Shown here: piece after piece, positions 8,645-16,536 of the stretch
How the letters are laid out: each line of letters starts with the position of its first letter
Numbering within the stretch: position 1 is the stretch's first letter
NCBI RefSeq assembly: GCF_022919135.1
Contig: NZ_CP095049.1
Coordinates: forward strand, 4,716,501-4,780,500
From: Hymenobacter cellulosivorans
GTDB lineage: Bacteria > Bacteroidota > Bacteroidia > Cytophagales > Hymenobacteraceae
Reading direction: 5' to 3'
Length of the DNA stretch: 64,000 nucleotides
Position numbers and translations under genes: made by a program
Notes under the pieces: generated by a model
The model's input: the letters and a program-made list of their open reading frames with translations, nothing else
What the model was told of the DNA's origin: nothing
The model's database searches: none

Positions 8645-9697
8645 ATGCGCAGCCCACGAACCTGGAACCGTAAAATCTGGTGGCACCTTCTGGCCTGGGT
8701 GGCCGGCTACCTGGCCGCCAGCCTCGACCTTATCCGGGGCGGGCAGGTATACCGGCTGGCCGCCGATACGCTCTGGCTGCCCAACGCCGTCTGGACCCTG
8801 GCCAACGCAACTCTTTTCTACGCCAACACGCTCTGGCTCATGCCCCGGCGCCTGCGCACCGGCGGCTGGTGGGCTTACCTGCCGGCGCTGCTGCCGGTGC
8901 TGCTGGTTGTGTCGCTGGTGGAAGTATACACCGTCTACGCCTTCCACGATTACTACGCGCTGCGGCCGCCCCGCCGGTTCTGGTTTGCCCTGCATCAGGA
9001 AGTGGTGCACAACCTTATCATCGTGTTTCTGGCCTTTACCTACCGCTACGTGCAGGAGCTGATGGCCCGGCAGCGCACCGAGCACGAGCGGGCCCAGCAG
9101 CAGCTTACCGCCGAGCTGCAGTTTCTCAAGGCCCAGGTCAATCCGCATTTTCTCTTTAACACACTCAACAACATCTTTGCCCAGGCCCGGCAGGAACAGG
9201 CCCCTACCACGGCGCGCAGCGTAGCCAAGCTGGCCCACATGATGCGCTACCAGCTTTACGAGAGCAACGTGCCGTTGGTGGAGGCCGAGCGGGAGCTGCA
9301 GTACATCCGCGACTTTATCGAGCTCCAACAAATGCGCTTTGCCGCCGACCAGGCCGTGCGCATCAGCCTGGATGAAGCCGGCCCGCTAGCTGCCGTGCAG
9401 CTGCCGCCCATGCTGCTGCTGCCCTTCGTGGAAAATGCCTTCAAGCACGGCGTAAGTCTGCGCCAGGCTTCGTTTATTGCCATCGAGCTGAGCGCCGCCG
9501 AGCCTGGGCAGCTGCGGTTTAGCGTGCGCAACAGCCTGGCGCCACGCACGCACGAGTCCCTGCCCACGGCCGGCGGCATCGGGCTGGAAAACGTGCGCCG
9601 CCGACTGGCCCTGCTCTATCCCGGCCGGCATGAGCTGCAGGTAAAAGCCGCTCCCGATACGTTTTCCATCTGCCTTACCCTGGACCTCGCCCCATGA
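8645..9697 (+). CDS. LytS-type sensor histidine kinase
   Basis: The ATG at 8645 gives a 350-aa kinase. Four hydrophobic segments occupy the first 140 residues (for example WAYLPALLPVLLVVSLVEVY). A His_kinase domain follows with QFLKAQVNPHFLFNTLNNIF, where the His is the phospho-acceptor, and an ATPase domain with PPMLLLPFVENAFKHG (N box) and GGIGLENVRRRLALLY (G box). It should phosphorylate the LytTR regulator encoded directly after it; the two genes overlap by ATGA. A TACTTTCG element at 8593-8600 resembles the -7 box of Bacteroidota promoters, but no good -33 box is seen at the right distance. The signal sensed is unknown. Confidence 0.92.
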   Translation: MRSPRTWNRKIWWHLLAWVAGYLAASLDLIRGGQVYRLAADTLWLPNAVWTLANATLFYANTLWLMPRRLRTGGWWAYLPALLPVLLVVSLVEVYTVYAFHDYYALRPPRRFWFALHQEVVHNLIIVFLAFTYRYVQELMARQRTEHERAQQQLTAELQFLKAQVNPHFLFNTLNNIFAQARQEQAPTTARSVAKLAHMMRYQLYESNVPLVEAERELQYIRDFIELQQMRFAADQAVRISLDEAGPLAAVQLPPMLLLPFVENAFKHGVSLRQASFIAIELSAAEPGQLRFSVRNSLAPRTHESLPTAGGIGLENVRRRLALLYPGRHELQVKAAPDTFSICLTLDLAP

Positions 9698-10416
9698 GCC
9701 TCCCGCTGACCTGTATTGCCATCGACGATGAGCCCCTGGCTCTGGACGTGCTGCGCGACTACGCCCGCCTCACGCCCGCCCTGCACCTGACCCACACGTT
9801 CCAGGACGCCATTCAGGCCCTTACTTATCTGCAGGCCCACCCCGTCGACCTGCTCTTTCTGGACGTGAACATGCCCGATTTGTCCGGCATTCAGCTGCTC
9901 AAGGCCCTGCGCCACCCGCCTCTGGTGGTGTTCACCACGGCCTACACCGAGTACGCCGTGAAAAGCTACGACTTCGACGCCGTGGATTACCTGCTGAAGC
10001 CCATCGAGTTTGACCGGTTCCTCAGAGCCGTGCACAAAGCCACCGATGCCCTGCCCCGACCGTCACCCGCTCCGGTGGCACCCTCGGCCGCGCCGCTACC
10101 CAGCCCGGAATTTGTCTTTCTGAAAAGCGGCCCGCAGCTGGTGCGCCTGCGCCTGGATGAAATCCTGTACGTGGAAGCCGACCGTAACTACTGCACCTTC
10201 GTGACGACCATGCGCAAGGTATCGGTGCTGATGACGCTGCAGGAAGCCGCCGCGCTGCTGCCCGCCGCGCATTTTGTGCGGGTGCACAAATCGTTTATCG
10301 TGGCCTTGCGGCAGGTGCAGCTCATCGAGCGGCATCAGGTGCAGGTCGGCCCGGCCGTGCTGCCCGTGGGCAAAGCCTTTTGGGAGCAGCTCTACCGGGC
10401 CGCGCAGGCAGGCTAA
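9694..10416 (+). CDS. LytTR-family response regulator
   Basis: This 240-aa protein has a receiver domain (residues 1-120) with the acidic pair in AIDDEP, the phospho-acceptor Asp in LLFLDVNMPD, a conserved Thr in VVFTTAY and the Lys in YLLKPI. A Pro/Ala-rich linker follows, then a LytTR DNA-binding domain (about 138-238) with FLKSGPQLVRLRLDEILYVE and HFVRVHKSFIVAL. LytTR domains bind direct repeats through beta-strands. Start and stop overlap with the upstream kinase gene (4 bp), so the pair is translationally coupled. Target genes cannot be read from the window, though the neighbouring envelope proteases are candidates. Confidence 0.93.
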   Translation: MSLPLTCIAIDDEPLALDVLRDYARLTPALHLTHTFQDAIQALTYLQAHPVDLLFLDVNMPDLSGIQLLKALRHPPLVVFTTAYTEYAVKSYDFDAVDYLLKPIEFDRFLRAVHKATDALPRPSPAPVAPSAAPLPSPEFVFLKSGPQLVRLRLDEILYVEADRNYCTFVTTMRKVSVLMTLQEAAALLPAAHFVRVHKSFIVALRQVQLIERHQVQVGPAVLPVGKAFWEQLYRAAQAG

Positions 10417-10547
10417 GGCCGTTGTGCGCCGCTCCTTGCCCATTTTTACTTCATCGTAATTATATAGTTGGGCCTGCCGGGCGACGTGAATATGCTTCCA
10501 TAATGGGAGCTGCCTGTTATTTTTGAAGCCCATTTTATACTACCTCT

Positions 10548-11111
10548 ATGCCTGCTGCCACCCCGAATCATCCTGTTCCGGTCCTCGAGACGGCCCGCCT
10601 GTGGCTGCGCGGCTACCACCCTGACGACCTGCCGGCCTTTGTGGCTATGTTCCAGAACCCGGATTTCTACCGTTACCTCACCGGCAAGCCCCTGGGCGAG
10701 GAAGACGTGTGGGTGGCCATTATGCGCAGCGCCGGGCACTGGGTGCTGAAGGGCTTCGGCTTCTGGGCCGTGGAAGAAAAGGCTACAGGTCATTTTATCG
10801 GCTCCATCGGCTTTGTCGACCGGAAGCGCGACATCGTCCCTCCTATTGGCGACGCGCCGGAAATTGGCTGGCTGCTCGACCCCGCCGTGCACGGCCAGGG
10901 CCTCGCCACGGAAGCCGTGCAGGCCGTCATTGCCTGGGGCGACAAGCACTTCCAGGGTGCGCGCACGGTCTGCCTGATGGACCCCGACAACGAGGCCTCG
11001 CGGCGGCTGGCTGAGAAATTCGGCTACCGGGAGTATGCCCGCACTACCTACCACGATGAGCCGGCGCTGTTGCTCGAACGCCCGGCCCAGTCAGAAAGCC
11101 AGAAGGCATAA
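10548..11111 (+). CDS. GNAT-family N-acetyltransferase
   Basis: This 187-aa protein matches the RimJ/RimL-like branch of the GNAT family. It opens with VLETARLWLRGYHPDDLPAF, the usual first strand and helix. FWAVEEKATGHFIGSIGF forms the central strands, EIGWLLDPAVHGQGLATEA is the acetyl-CoA pyrophosphate-binding loop and helix, and DNEASRRLAEKFGYRE is the typical C-terminal helix and strand. It should transfer an acetyl group from acetyl-CoA to an amine, possibly on a ribosomal protein, tRNA or small molecule; the substrate cannot be told. It stands alone between the LytTR gene and an AraC regulator, with its own upstream gap of 131 bp. Confidence 0.9.
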   Translation: MPAATPNHPVPVLETARLWLRGYHPDDLPAFVAMFQNPDFYRYLTGKPLGEEDVWVAIMRSAGHWVLKGFGFWAVEEKATGHFIGSIGFVDRKRDIVPPIGDAPEIGWLLDPAVHGQGLATEAVQAVIAWGDKHFQGARTVCLMDPDNEASRRLAEKFGYREYARTTYHDEPALLLERPAQSESQKA

Positions 11112-11270
11112 GATGTGGGCAACGCTTGGAAATTAACAGGTTAACTCTCTAATTGCCACTCATTTCGTGCAAGCCCGATGGAGCGAGGCTAGTACGAATC
11201 TGCACTCTGGCGTAGCAGCAGAATTAAATAGGTATCAAAAATATATAGCTCGCTAAAACCATTTAGCTCT

Positions 11271-12287
11271 ATGGAGACATTCTTCCAGTTTCGCACGGCT
11301 GAGTTCACCGACAACGCGCAAACTATTCTACAGCAACAACCCGGCTTTGTGCAGGCCGCCACGCGGTGGCAACTAGCCGACAGCCACATAAACTTCCAGG
11401 ATTATTTTCTGGATGGCTTGCAGATGTCGGTGGTGCGTGGGCACCTGCAGCGGCCCTTCCAGATAGAGCTGGCCGTGGAGCGGCCCTGGCTGGCGACTCT
11501 CTTCCAGCTTGAGGGTCAGGTCAGCTCCAAGTCGTGCGCGCTGCGGCCGCTGCACATCGGGCCGGGCCAGCACAACCTGATGGCCGACGAGGCCTCGGCG
11601 AACACTTACACCTTTGAGGGAGAGCAGTATACCTGTTTTTCGGCCCACCTCGCCCCCGCCTTCTTTTCCCGGCTGGTGCAGGGTAACCCCGAGTGGTTAG
11701 CCAAGCACGAAGCCCGCCTGGTCAACCCCACGCCTTTCGTCTTGCTGCCCCCGGGCATGGCCGTTACTACGGCCCAGCGGGCCATCATCCAGCAAATCAT
11801 CGAGTGTCCCTACAGCGGGGCTTTGAAAAAGCTGTTTCTGGAGGCCCGCTTCCTGGACTTGTTTATCGAGCAGCAAACCCAGCCTGTGCTGCGGCCCAGT
11901 GGCGCTTCCTCGCGCGACCGGGACACGCTGCACGCCATCCGCGACTTTCTCGACACGCACTACGCCGAGCCGCCGAGCCTGCTCGAGCTGGCCCGCCTGT
12001 TCGGCACCAACGACTTCAAACTTAAGAAAGGCTTCCGCGAGCTGTTCGGCACCACCGTCTTTGGCTACATTGCCGAGCGACGCCTCACCGTGGCCTGGCA
12101 GCTGCTCACCCTCACCGATCAGCCCGTGCAGGAAGTCGCCGAAAGTGTGGGTTTTGGCAACCCGGCTCACTTTGCCACTGCCTTTCGCCGCAAGTTTGGA
12201 CTGAGCCCCTCCCACGTGCGCCGGGCACCCCAGGCCTTTGCCGCTGGCCTAAACCTTACTTCGTCGGCTGCTCTTCTTGCGCACTAA
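11271..12287 (+). CDS. AraC-family transcriptional regulator, PchR-like
   Basis: This 338-aa soluble regulator has an N-terminal ligand or signal domain with no membrane segment and a C-terminal AraC domain (about residues 215-325). The first HTH includes SLLELARLFGTNDFKLKKGF and the second VAESVGFGNPAHFATAFRRK. The FKLKKGFRELFGTTVFGYI block is typical of the PchR-like branch, which often responds to siderophore-type ligands. No siderophore genes are nearby, so the ligand is open. The 159-bp upstream gap is AT-rich compared with its surroundings and likely carries the promoter. Confidence 0.88.
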   Translation: METFFQFRTAEFTDNAQTILQQQPGFVQAATRWQLADSHINFQDYFLDGLQMSVVRGHLQRPFQIELAVERPWLATLFQLEGQVSSKSCALRPLHIGPGQHNLMADEASANTYTFEGEQYTCFSAHLAPAFFSRLVQGNPEWLAKHEARLVNPTPFVLLPPGMAVTTAQRAIIQQIIECPYSGALKKLFLEARFLDLFIEQQTQPVLRPSGASSRDRDTLHAIRDFLDTHYAEPPSLLELARLFGTNDFKLKKGFRELFGTTVFGYIAERRLTVAWQLLTLTDQPVQEVAESVGFGNPAHFATAFRRKFGLSPSHVRRAPQAFAAGLNLTSSAALLAH

Positions 12288-12385
12288 GCTACCGAGACTG
12301 ACTCATAGCTGTGCCGGGGTGCGAACGGTTGAGCCCCAGCCGGGTAATGGCGGCTTACCTGGCAACGGGTATTTCCGGGTAAAAC

Positions 12386-12973
12386 TTACTCCAGCAGGCG
12401 GTTAATCTGCACGTACTGTAGCAGCATGATGGTTTTACCGTCCCGGATTTCGCCAGTCTGCATCATGCGCACGGCCTGGGTGAAGGGTAGCTCCAGCACC
12501 TCGATGTTCTCCTGCTCCTCGGCCACGCCACCCCCGCCGTGGATGCGCTGCTCTTCCGAATACTCGGCCACGAAGAAATAGACCAGCTCCGTCACCGAGC
12601 CCGGCGACATATAAGCCTCGAATACTTTCTGCACGTTGTGCACCCGGTAGCCGGTTTCTTCCTCGGTTTCCCGCCGGATGCAGGCTTCCGCATCGTCCTG
12701 GTCCAGCAGCCCGGCGCAGGCCTCGATAAGCAGGCCGGTTTCGTTGCCGTTCAGGTAGGTGGGCATGCGAAACTGCCGGGTAAGCACCACGGTTTTTTTC
12801 TGGGGGTTGTACAATAGAATCACGGCCCCATTGCCCCGGTCGTAGGCCTCGCGGCTTTGGGATGCGCCCCACTGCCCATCCGGGTGCCGCAATGAAAAGG
12901 TAATCTTACGCAACGTGAACCAGTTGTCGGAGAGAACTTCAATTGAGGTGGTCTTAACTTCGGGGATATACAT
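12386..12973 (-). CDS. nudK: GDP-mannose hydrolase NudK (Nudix family)
   Basis: This 195-aa protein aligns by eye with the NudK branch of Nudix hydrolases. The degenerate Nudix box reads [20 protein letters not shown] followed by ETGY: the catalytic RExxEE core is intact, and the first Gly and Glu of the general consensus are replaced, as in NudK. Downstream, [19 protein letters not shown] and the C-terminal [20 protein letters not shown] are characteristic of the same subfamily. The enzyme cleaves GDP-mannose to mannose-1-phosphate and GMP with Mg2+, so it may tune nucleotide-sugar pools for glycan synthesis. It is a single gene, convergent with the AraC regulator. Confidence 0.85.
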   Translation of the reverse strand: MYIPEVKTTSIEVLSDNWFTLRKITFSLRHPDGQWGASQSREAYDRGNGAVILLYNPQKKTVVLTRQFRMPTYLNGNETGLLIEACAGLLDQDDAEACIRRETEEETGYRVHNVQKVFEAYMSPGSVTELVYFFVAEYSEEQRIHGGGGVAEEQENIEVLELPFTQAVRMMQTGEIRDGKTIMLLQYVQINRLLE

Positions 12974-13395
12974 GGTTGCCGTATTCGGGTAAATTAAAAA
13001 AGGAATGCGGAGCGGGGCCCAAGCGGCTGGCCCATTTGCGGTAGCGCCCCGCCAGCGTTAAGCGGCCCAGGCTGCTGGCCGGCGACAAAGGCAGCTGCCG
13101 GGCAAAAGTAGCGGGTACGACTTCTCGGAACTTTTGCCAGACGGATAAATTGCCGTTGCCAGCCGCTTTTATCGGGGCCCAGGTCAAGCGCTCGGCTGTA
13201 CCAGCCCGGCAGTCGGGGCCGCTTATAGCCCCACCCACAGCACAACTTAACTTCCTTCCGGATCCTGATGGGGCCAGCGGTATCCATAGGCCGACCTGGT
13301 TTCGGGCTTGTGTGAAATTACCGCTAAATCTTGCGCTCAATCAAGATTTTGCTTGTGCCCAGCCCCGTGCTTTGCTGCTGTCAATTACTTCAGTT
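12974..13395. other. Intergenic stretch between nudK and the NrfD/ActC-like gene
   Basis: These 422 bp separate two divergent genes. Open frames exist on both strands (a plus-strand extension of the downstream gene and minus-strand frames overlapping the nudK start), but none shows a recognisable domain or signal peptide. The region presumably holds both promoters; no convincing -33/-7 pair was found. Confidence 0.4.
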
Positions 13396-14838
13396 ATGCA
13401 GCACGTATCGTCACTCCGCGAGCCGCTCGTCACCGGCAACAAAACCCTTCACGACGTCACCCAGGATATCAGCCGCCACGTTGAAGCCCGGCCAAACGCC
13501 CGCTGGATGGCCGCTTTGGCTGGGGCCCTGGTCTTGCTGGGCATCTTCTTCTACTCCGTGTACCGCACCCTGTGGTATGGTATCGGGGAATGGGGTCTGA
13601 ACAAAACTGTGGGCTGGGCCTGGGACATCACCAATTTCGTGTGGTGGGTGGGCATCGGCCACGCCGGCACGCTGATTTCGGCCGTGCTTCTGCTGTTCCG
13701 CCAGAAGTGGCGCAGCTCTATCAACCGCGCGGCCGAAGCCATGACGATTTTCGCCGTCATCTGCGCCGCTATGTATCCCGTGCTTCACCTGGGCCGTCCG
13801 TGGCTCGCTTACTGGGTATTCCCGCTGCAAAACACCTTCGGTTCGCTGTGGGTAAACTTCAATTCGCCCCTGCTCTGGGACGTATTCGCTATTTCGACCT
13901 ATTTCACCGTCTCGCTCGTGTTCTGGTACACGGGTCTGGTACCTGACTTCGCTACAATCCGCGACCGTGCTAAGGGCCCGATTGCCAAAGTAGCCTACTC
14001 GCTGCTGAGCATGGGCTGGACGGGTTCGGCCAAGCACTGGAGCCGCTACGAAACCGTCTCGCTGATCCTGGCCGGGGTGTCGACCCCGCTGGTACTCTCG
14101 GTCCACACCATCGTGTCAATGGACTTTGCCACCTCGGTGGTGCCGGGCTGGCACACGACCATCTTCCCGCCCTACTTCGTGGCCGGGGCTATCTTCTCGG
14201 GCTTCGCCATGGTACTGACCCTGATGCTCATCACCCGGGTCGTGTTCAAGCTGGAAGATTACATCACGATGGAGCACATCGCCCTGATGAACAAAATCAT
14301 GATGATCACCGGCTCGATTGTCGGGGTAGCTTACATCACCGAATTCTTCATTGCCTGGTATTCGCAGGTGGAGTTTGAGCAGTACGCTTTCATCAACCGG
14401 GCCACGGGTCCGTACTGGTGGGCGTACTGGTCGATGATGACCTGCAACGTGATTACGCCCCAGCTGGTGTGGATCCGCAAAGTGCGCTACAGTATCCCGC
14501 TCACGTTCGTGCTGTCGATCATCGTCAACATCGGCATGTGGTTCGAGCGGTTCGTGATTATCGTCACCTCGCTGCACCGTGACTACCTGCCTTCGAGCTG
14601 GGTCATGTTCTCGCCCACGATTATCGACATCGGTATTTATGTGGGGACGATGGGCTTATTCTTCACCCTGTTCCTGCTCTTCGCTAAGTTCTTCCCCGTG
14701 GTAAACATGGCTGAAGTGAAGACCGTGCTGAAATACACGGTGGACAATGGTCCGACCTACACCGGTCACGACCCGCACCATCTCACACGCTCTACCCCAG
14801 CAGCCTCGGCACCATCTGCCGCCACGCCGCACCATTAG
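13396..14838 (+). CDS. NrfD/PsrC-type membrane protein, ActC-like, not in an alternative complex III operon
   Basis: The ATG at 13396 begins a 480-aa protein with MQHVSSLREPLVTGNKTLHD, an N-terminal pattern recalled from ActC, the NrfD-like quinol-binding subunit of alternative complex III. About ten hydrophobic segments follow, including AALAGALVLLGIFFYSVY and the FVWWVGIGHAGTLISAVLLL helix, which carries the conserved WVGIGHAGT signature. The helix set continues to about residue 440, and the last 40 residues are His/Pro/Ala-rich and soluble. In alternative complex III this subunit sits in the inner membrane, binds quinol and neighbours a second NrfD-like subunit. Here no cytochrome, iron-sulfur or other act genes adjoin it, so its electron-transfer partner is unclear. 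It could be a spare copy or work in another complex. Confidence 0.8.
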   Translation: MQHVSSLREPLVTGNKTLHDVTQDISRHVEARPNARWMAALAGALVLLGIFFYSVYRTLWYGIGEWGLNKTVGWAWDITNFVWWVGIGHAGTLISAVLLLFRQKWRSSINRAAEAMTIFAVICAAMYPVLHLGRPWLAYWVFPLQNTFGSLWVNFNSPLLWDVFAISTYFTVSLVFWYTGLVPDFATIRDRAKGPIAKVAYSLLSMGWTGSAKHWSRYETVSLILAGVSTPLVLSVHTIVSMDFATSVVPGWHTTIFPPYFVAGAIFSGFAMVLTLMLITRVVFKLEDYITMEHIALMNKIMMITGSIVGVAYITEFFIAWYSQVEFEQYAFINRATGPYWWAYWSMMTCNVITPQLVWIRKVRYSIPLTFVLSIIVNIGMWFERFVIIVTSLHRDYLPSSWVMFSPTIIDIGIYVGTMGLFFTLFLLFAKFFPVVNMAEVKTVLKYTVDNGPTYTGHDPHHLTRSTPAASAPSAATPHH

Positions 14839-14892
14839 CCGGCAAGTATCACTGCTGGGGCCTATCCTTCACACGCGTTACTTCCCCTTATC

Positions 14893-15147
14893 ATGCTGAT
14901 TGACCTATTACTAGCCGCTCTGAGCGTCCTGATTTTCGTGCCCCTGGTAACGGGCTATTGCGCCTACAGCTACGGCCGCTCCTTCGCGCTCTGGTGCGGA
15001 CTGGGCGTCGTGCTGCCGGGGGTGTCTTTCGTAGTGCTTACGGTGTTGCTGTACCGCAAGGAAATGACGCCCGGCGAGCGACTAGTGCGGGAGGCCAAGC
15101 AGATCCTGGCTACGGCTGCCGCCCCGAAAGTAGGGATGCGCTATTAG
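14893..15147 (+). CDS. Small membrane protein of unknown function
   Basis: This 84-aa product has two hydrophobic helices (DLLLAALSVLIFVPLVTGY and CGLGVVLPGVSFVVLTVLLY) joined by a short polar loop with YSYGRSF. A basic amphipathic tail ends in KVGMRY. It starts 55 bp after the NrfD/ActC-like gene on the same strand and may be co-transcribed with it. The family was not recognised. A role as a small accessory subunit is possible but not shown by the sequence. Confidence 0.6.
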   Translation: MLIDLLLAALSVLIFVPLVTGYCAYSYGRSFALWCGLGVVLPGVSFVVLTVLLYRKEMTPGERLVREAKQILATAAAPKVGMRY

Positions 15148-15208
15148 CCAAGCAGGCCGCCGCACTTACCGGAACCCTACTAAGCGGGTGAAACCTGGCT
15201 ACAGCCTG

Positions 15209-16396
15209 CTACTCCGGCTTCGATACTTTACGCGTGCCCTGGTAGAGCTCATACTTGAGCAGGCGGCAGTCGATGGGGCCGTTAAACAAGGGAATGCGGC
15301 GGGAGGCTTTCAAGCCCACGCGTTTGGCTGCTTCCAGGTTGCCGGTAAATAAGTATGCATCGTAACCCTGGAAGCCGGTTTTGAGCGTGTCGCCGATGGT
15401 TTTGTACAAGGCTTCCATCTGGGCTTCCTCCCCGATTCGCTCCCCGTACGGCGGGTTCGACACCACGATGCCGGCCGGCTCATTCTTGGGCGCCTGGGCG
15501 TCTTTCACGTCGCGCACGCCGAGGCGGATATAGTCCTCCAAATCGGCGGCGGCCACGTTTTCCCGGGCCAGCTCAATGTACTCGCGCGACAAATCGGAGC
15601 CGGCAATGTAGGCCTGGGACTCCTCAATGCGGGCACTGCGGGCGTCCATCACCACCGAATCCCAGAGCTGCTGGTCAAAGTCGGCCCAATTCTGGAAGCT
15701 GAACTTGCCCTGGTGGTAGAGGCCGGGCGCAATGCGCTGGGCAATGAGGGCCGCTTCGGTTAGCAAGGTACCCGAGCCGCACATAGGGTCAATAAAGGGC
15801 TTTTTGCCGTCCCAGCCGGTAAGCAGGATAATGCCAGCGGCTAGGGCCTCGTTGAGCGGAGCCACGTTGGTTTGCTGACGGTAGCCGCGGCGGTGCAGCG
15901 AGTCGCCAGAGGCGTCGAGGCTGAGCACCACGTCGTTTTCAATCATGTGCAGGTGCAGCCGGATGTCGGGGTTCTTGACGTCCACGCTGGGCCGCGAGCC
16001 GGTGCGGTTGCGAAACTGATCCACAATGGCATCCTTGGTGAGCTGGGCCACATACAAGGAGTGCTCGAAGGAGGACTTGTTGACTACGGCCGTAATGGCA
16101 AAGGTTTGGTCGGGACGGATGTAGTCCTGCCAGTCGATACGGCCGACTTCGCGGTAGAGGGCTTTTTCGTCGCGGGCGTAGAAGCCAGCAAAGGGCTTCA
16201 GGATGCGCACGGCGGTGCGGCACCAGAGGTTGGCTTCGTAGAGGAGCTGCTTGGTGCCGGTAAATTCAATAGCCCGCTGTCCCACCTTCTCGATTTTGGC
16301 GCCCAGGTCCCGCAGCTCCTGGGCCAGCACTTCTTCCAGGCCAAACTGGGTGGTGGCGGTCATAAAGAAGGTGGCGTCGCGGCGGTTCTCGGACAT
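15209..16396 (-). CDS. THUMP-domain class I SAM-dependent RNA methyltransferase (RlmL-like)
   Basis: The start is placed at the ATG at 16396 (MSENRRDATFFMTATTQFGL), which gives the standard N-terminus of the family. The 395-aa protein has an N-terminal ferredoxin-like/THUMP region (about 1-155) that binds RNA, and a Rossmann methyltransferase domain with DPMCGSGTLLTEAALIA near residue 203 and NPPYGERIG near residue 311. The N-P-P-Y motif marks amino-methyltransferases of the RlmL/Trm14 group, which act on exocyclic amines of guanosine. It lacks the second methyltransferase domain of E. coli RlmL/K, as is usual outside the gammaproteobacteria. The 140 bp up to the divergent transporter should hold both promoters. 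Confidence 0.9.
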   Translation of the reverse strand: MSENRRDATFFMTATTQFGLEEVLAQELRDLGAKIEKVGQRAIEFTGTKQLLYEANLWCRTAVRILKPFAGFYARDEKALYREVGRIDWQDYIRPDQTFAITAVVNKSSFEHSLYVAQLTKDAIVDQFRNRTGSRPSVDVKNPDIRLHLHMIENDVVLSLDASGDSLHRRGYRQQTNVAPLNEALAAGIILLTGWDGKKPFIDPMCGSGTLLTEAALIAQRIAPGLYHQGKFSFQNWADFDQQLWDSVVMDARSARIEESQAYIAGSDLSREYIELARENVAAADLEDYIRLGVRDVKDAQAPKNEPAGIVVSNPPYGERIGEEAQMEALYKTIGDTLKTGFQGYDAYLFTGNLEAAKRVGLKASRRIPLFNGPIDCRLLKYELYQGTRKVSKPE

Positions 16397-16472
16397 AAGG
16401 CAGGGAGTGCTAGGGAAAAGTAGAGCGGCAAAGGTCGGAGTTTTTGGCGGGTCAATTTCACCCATGTTCGTC

Positions 16473-16506
16473 TTGCTGCTGGGCTTCGCGCGAATTCCTA
16501 TCTTTA
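16473..16506 (+). promoter_or_regulatory. Candidate promoter of the sugar transporter
   Basis: TTGC at 16473-16476 and TATCTTTA at 16499-16506 resemble the Bacteroidota sigma-A boxes (TTTG and TAnnTTTG) with a spacing of 22 bp, slightly long. The -7 box lies about 30 bp before the transporter ATG, a usual leader length. Confidence 0.4.
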
Positions 16507-16536
16507 AGGCCTTCACTTTCTCCCTATCCTGCCTGC

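Noticed and set aside
12954..13340. Minus-strand 128-codon frame overlapping the nudK start
   Set aside because: Some segments look protein-like (Arg- and Leu-rich), but there is no recognisable domain, signal peptide or good start, and it overlaps the confident nudK start by 20 bp. High-GC sequence often gives such frames.
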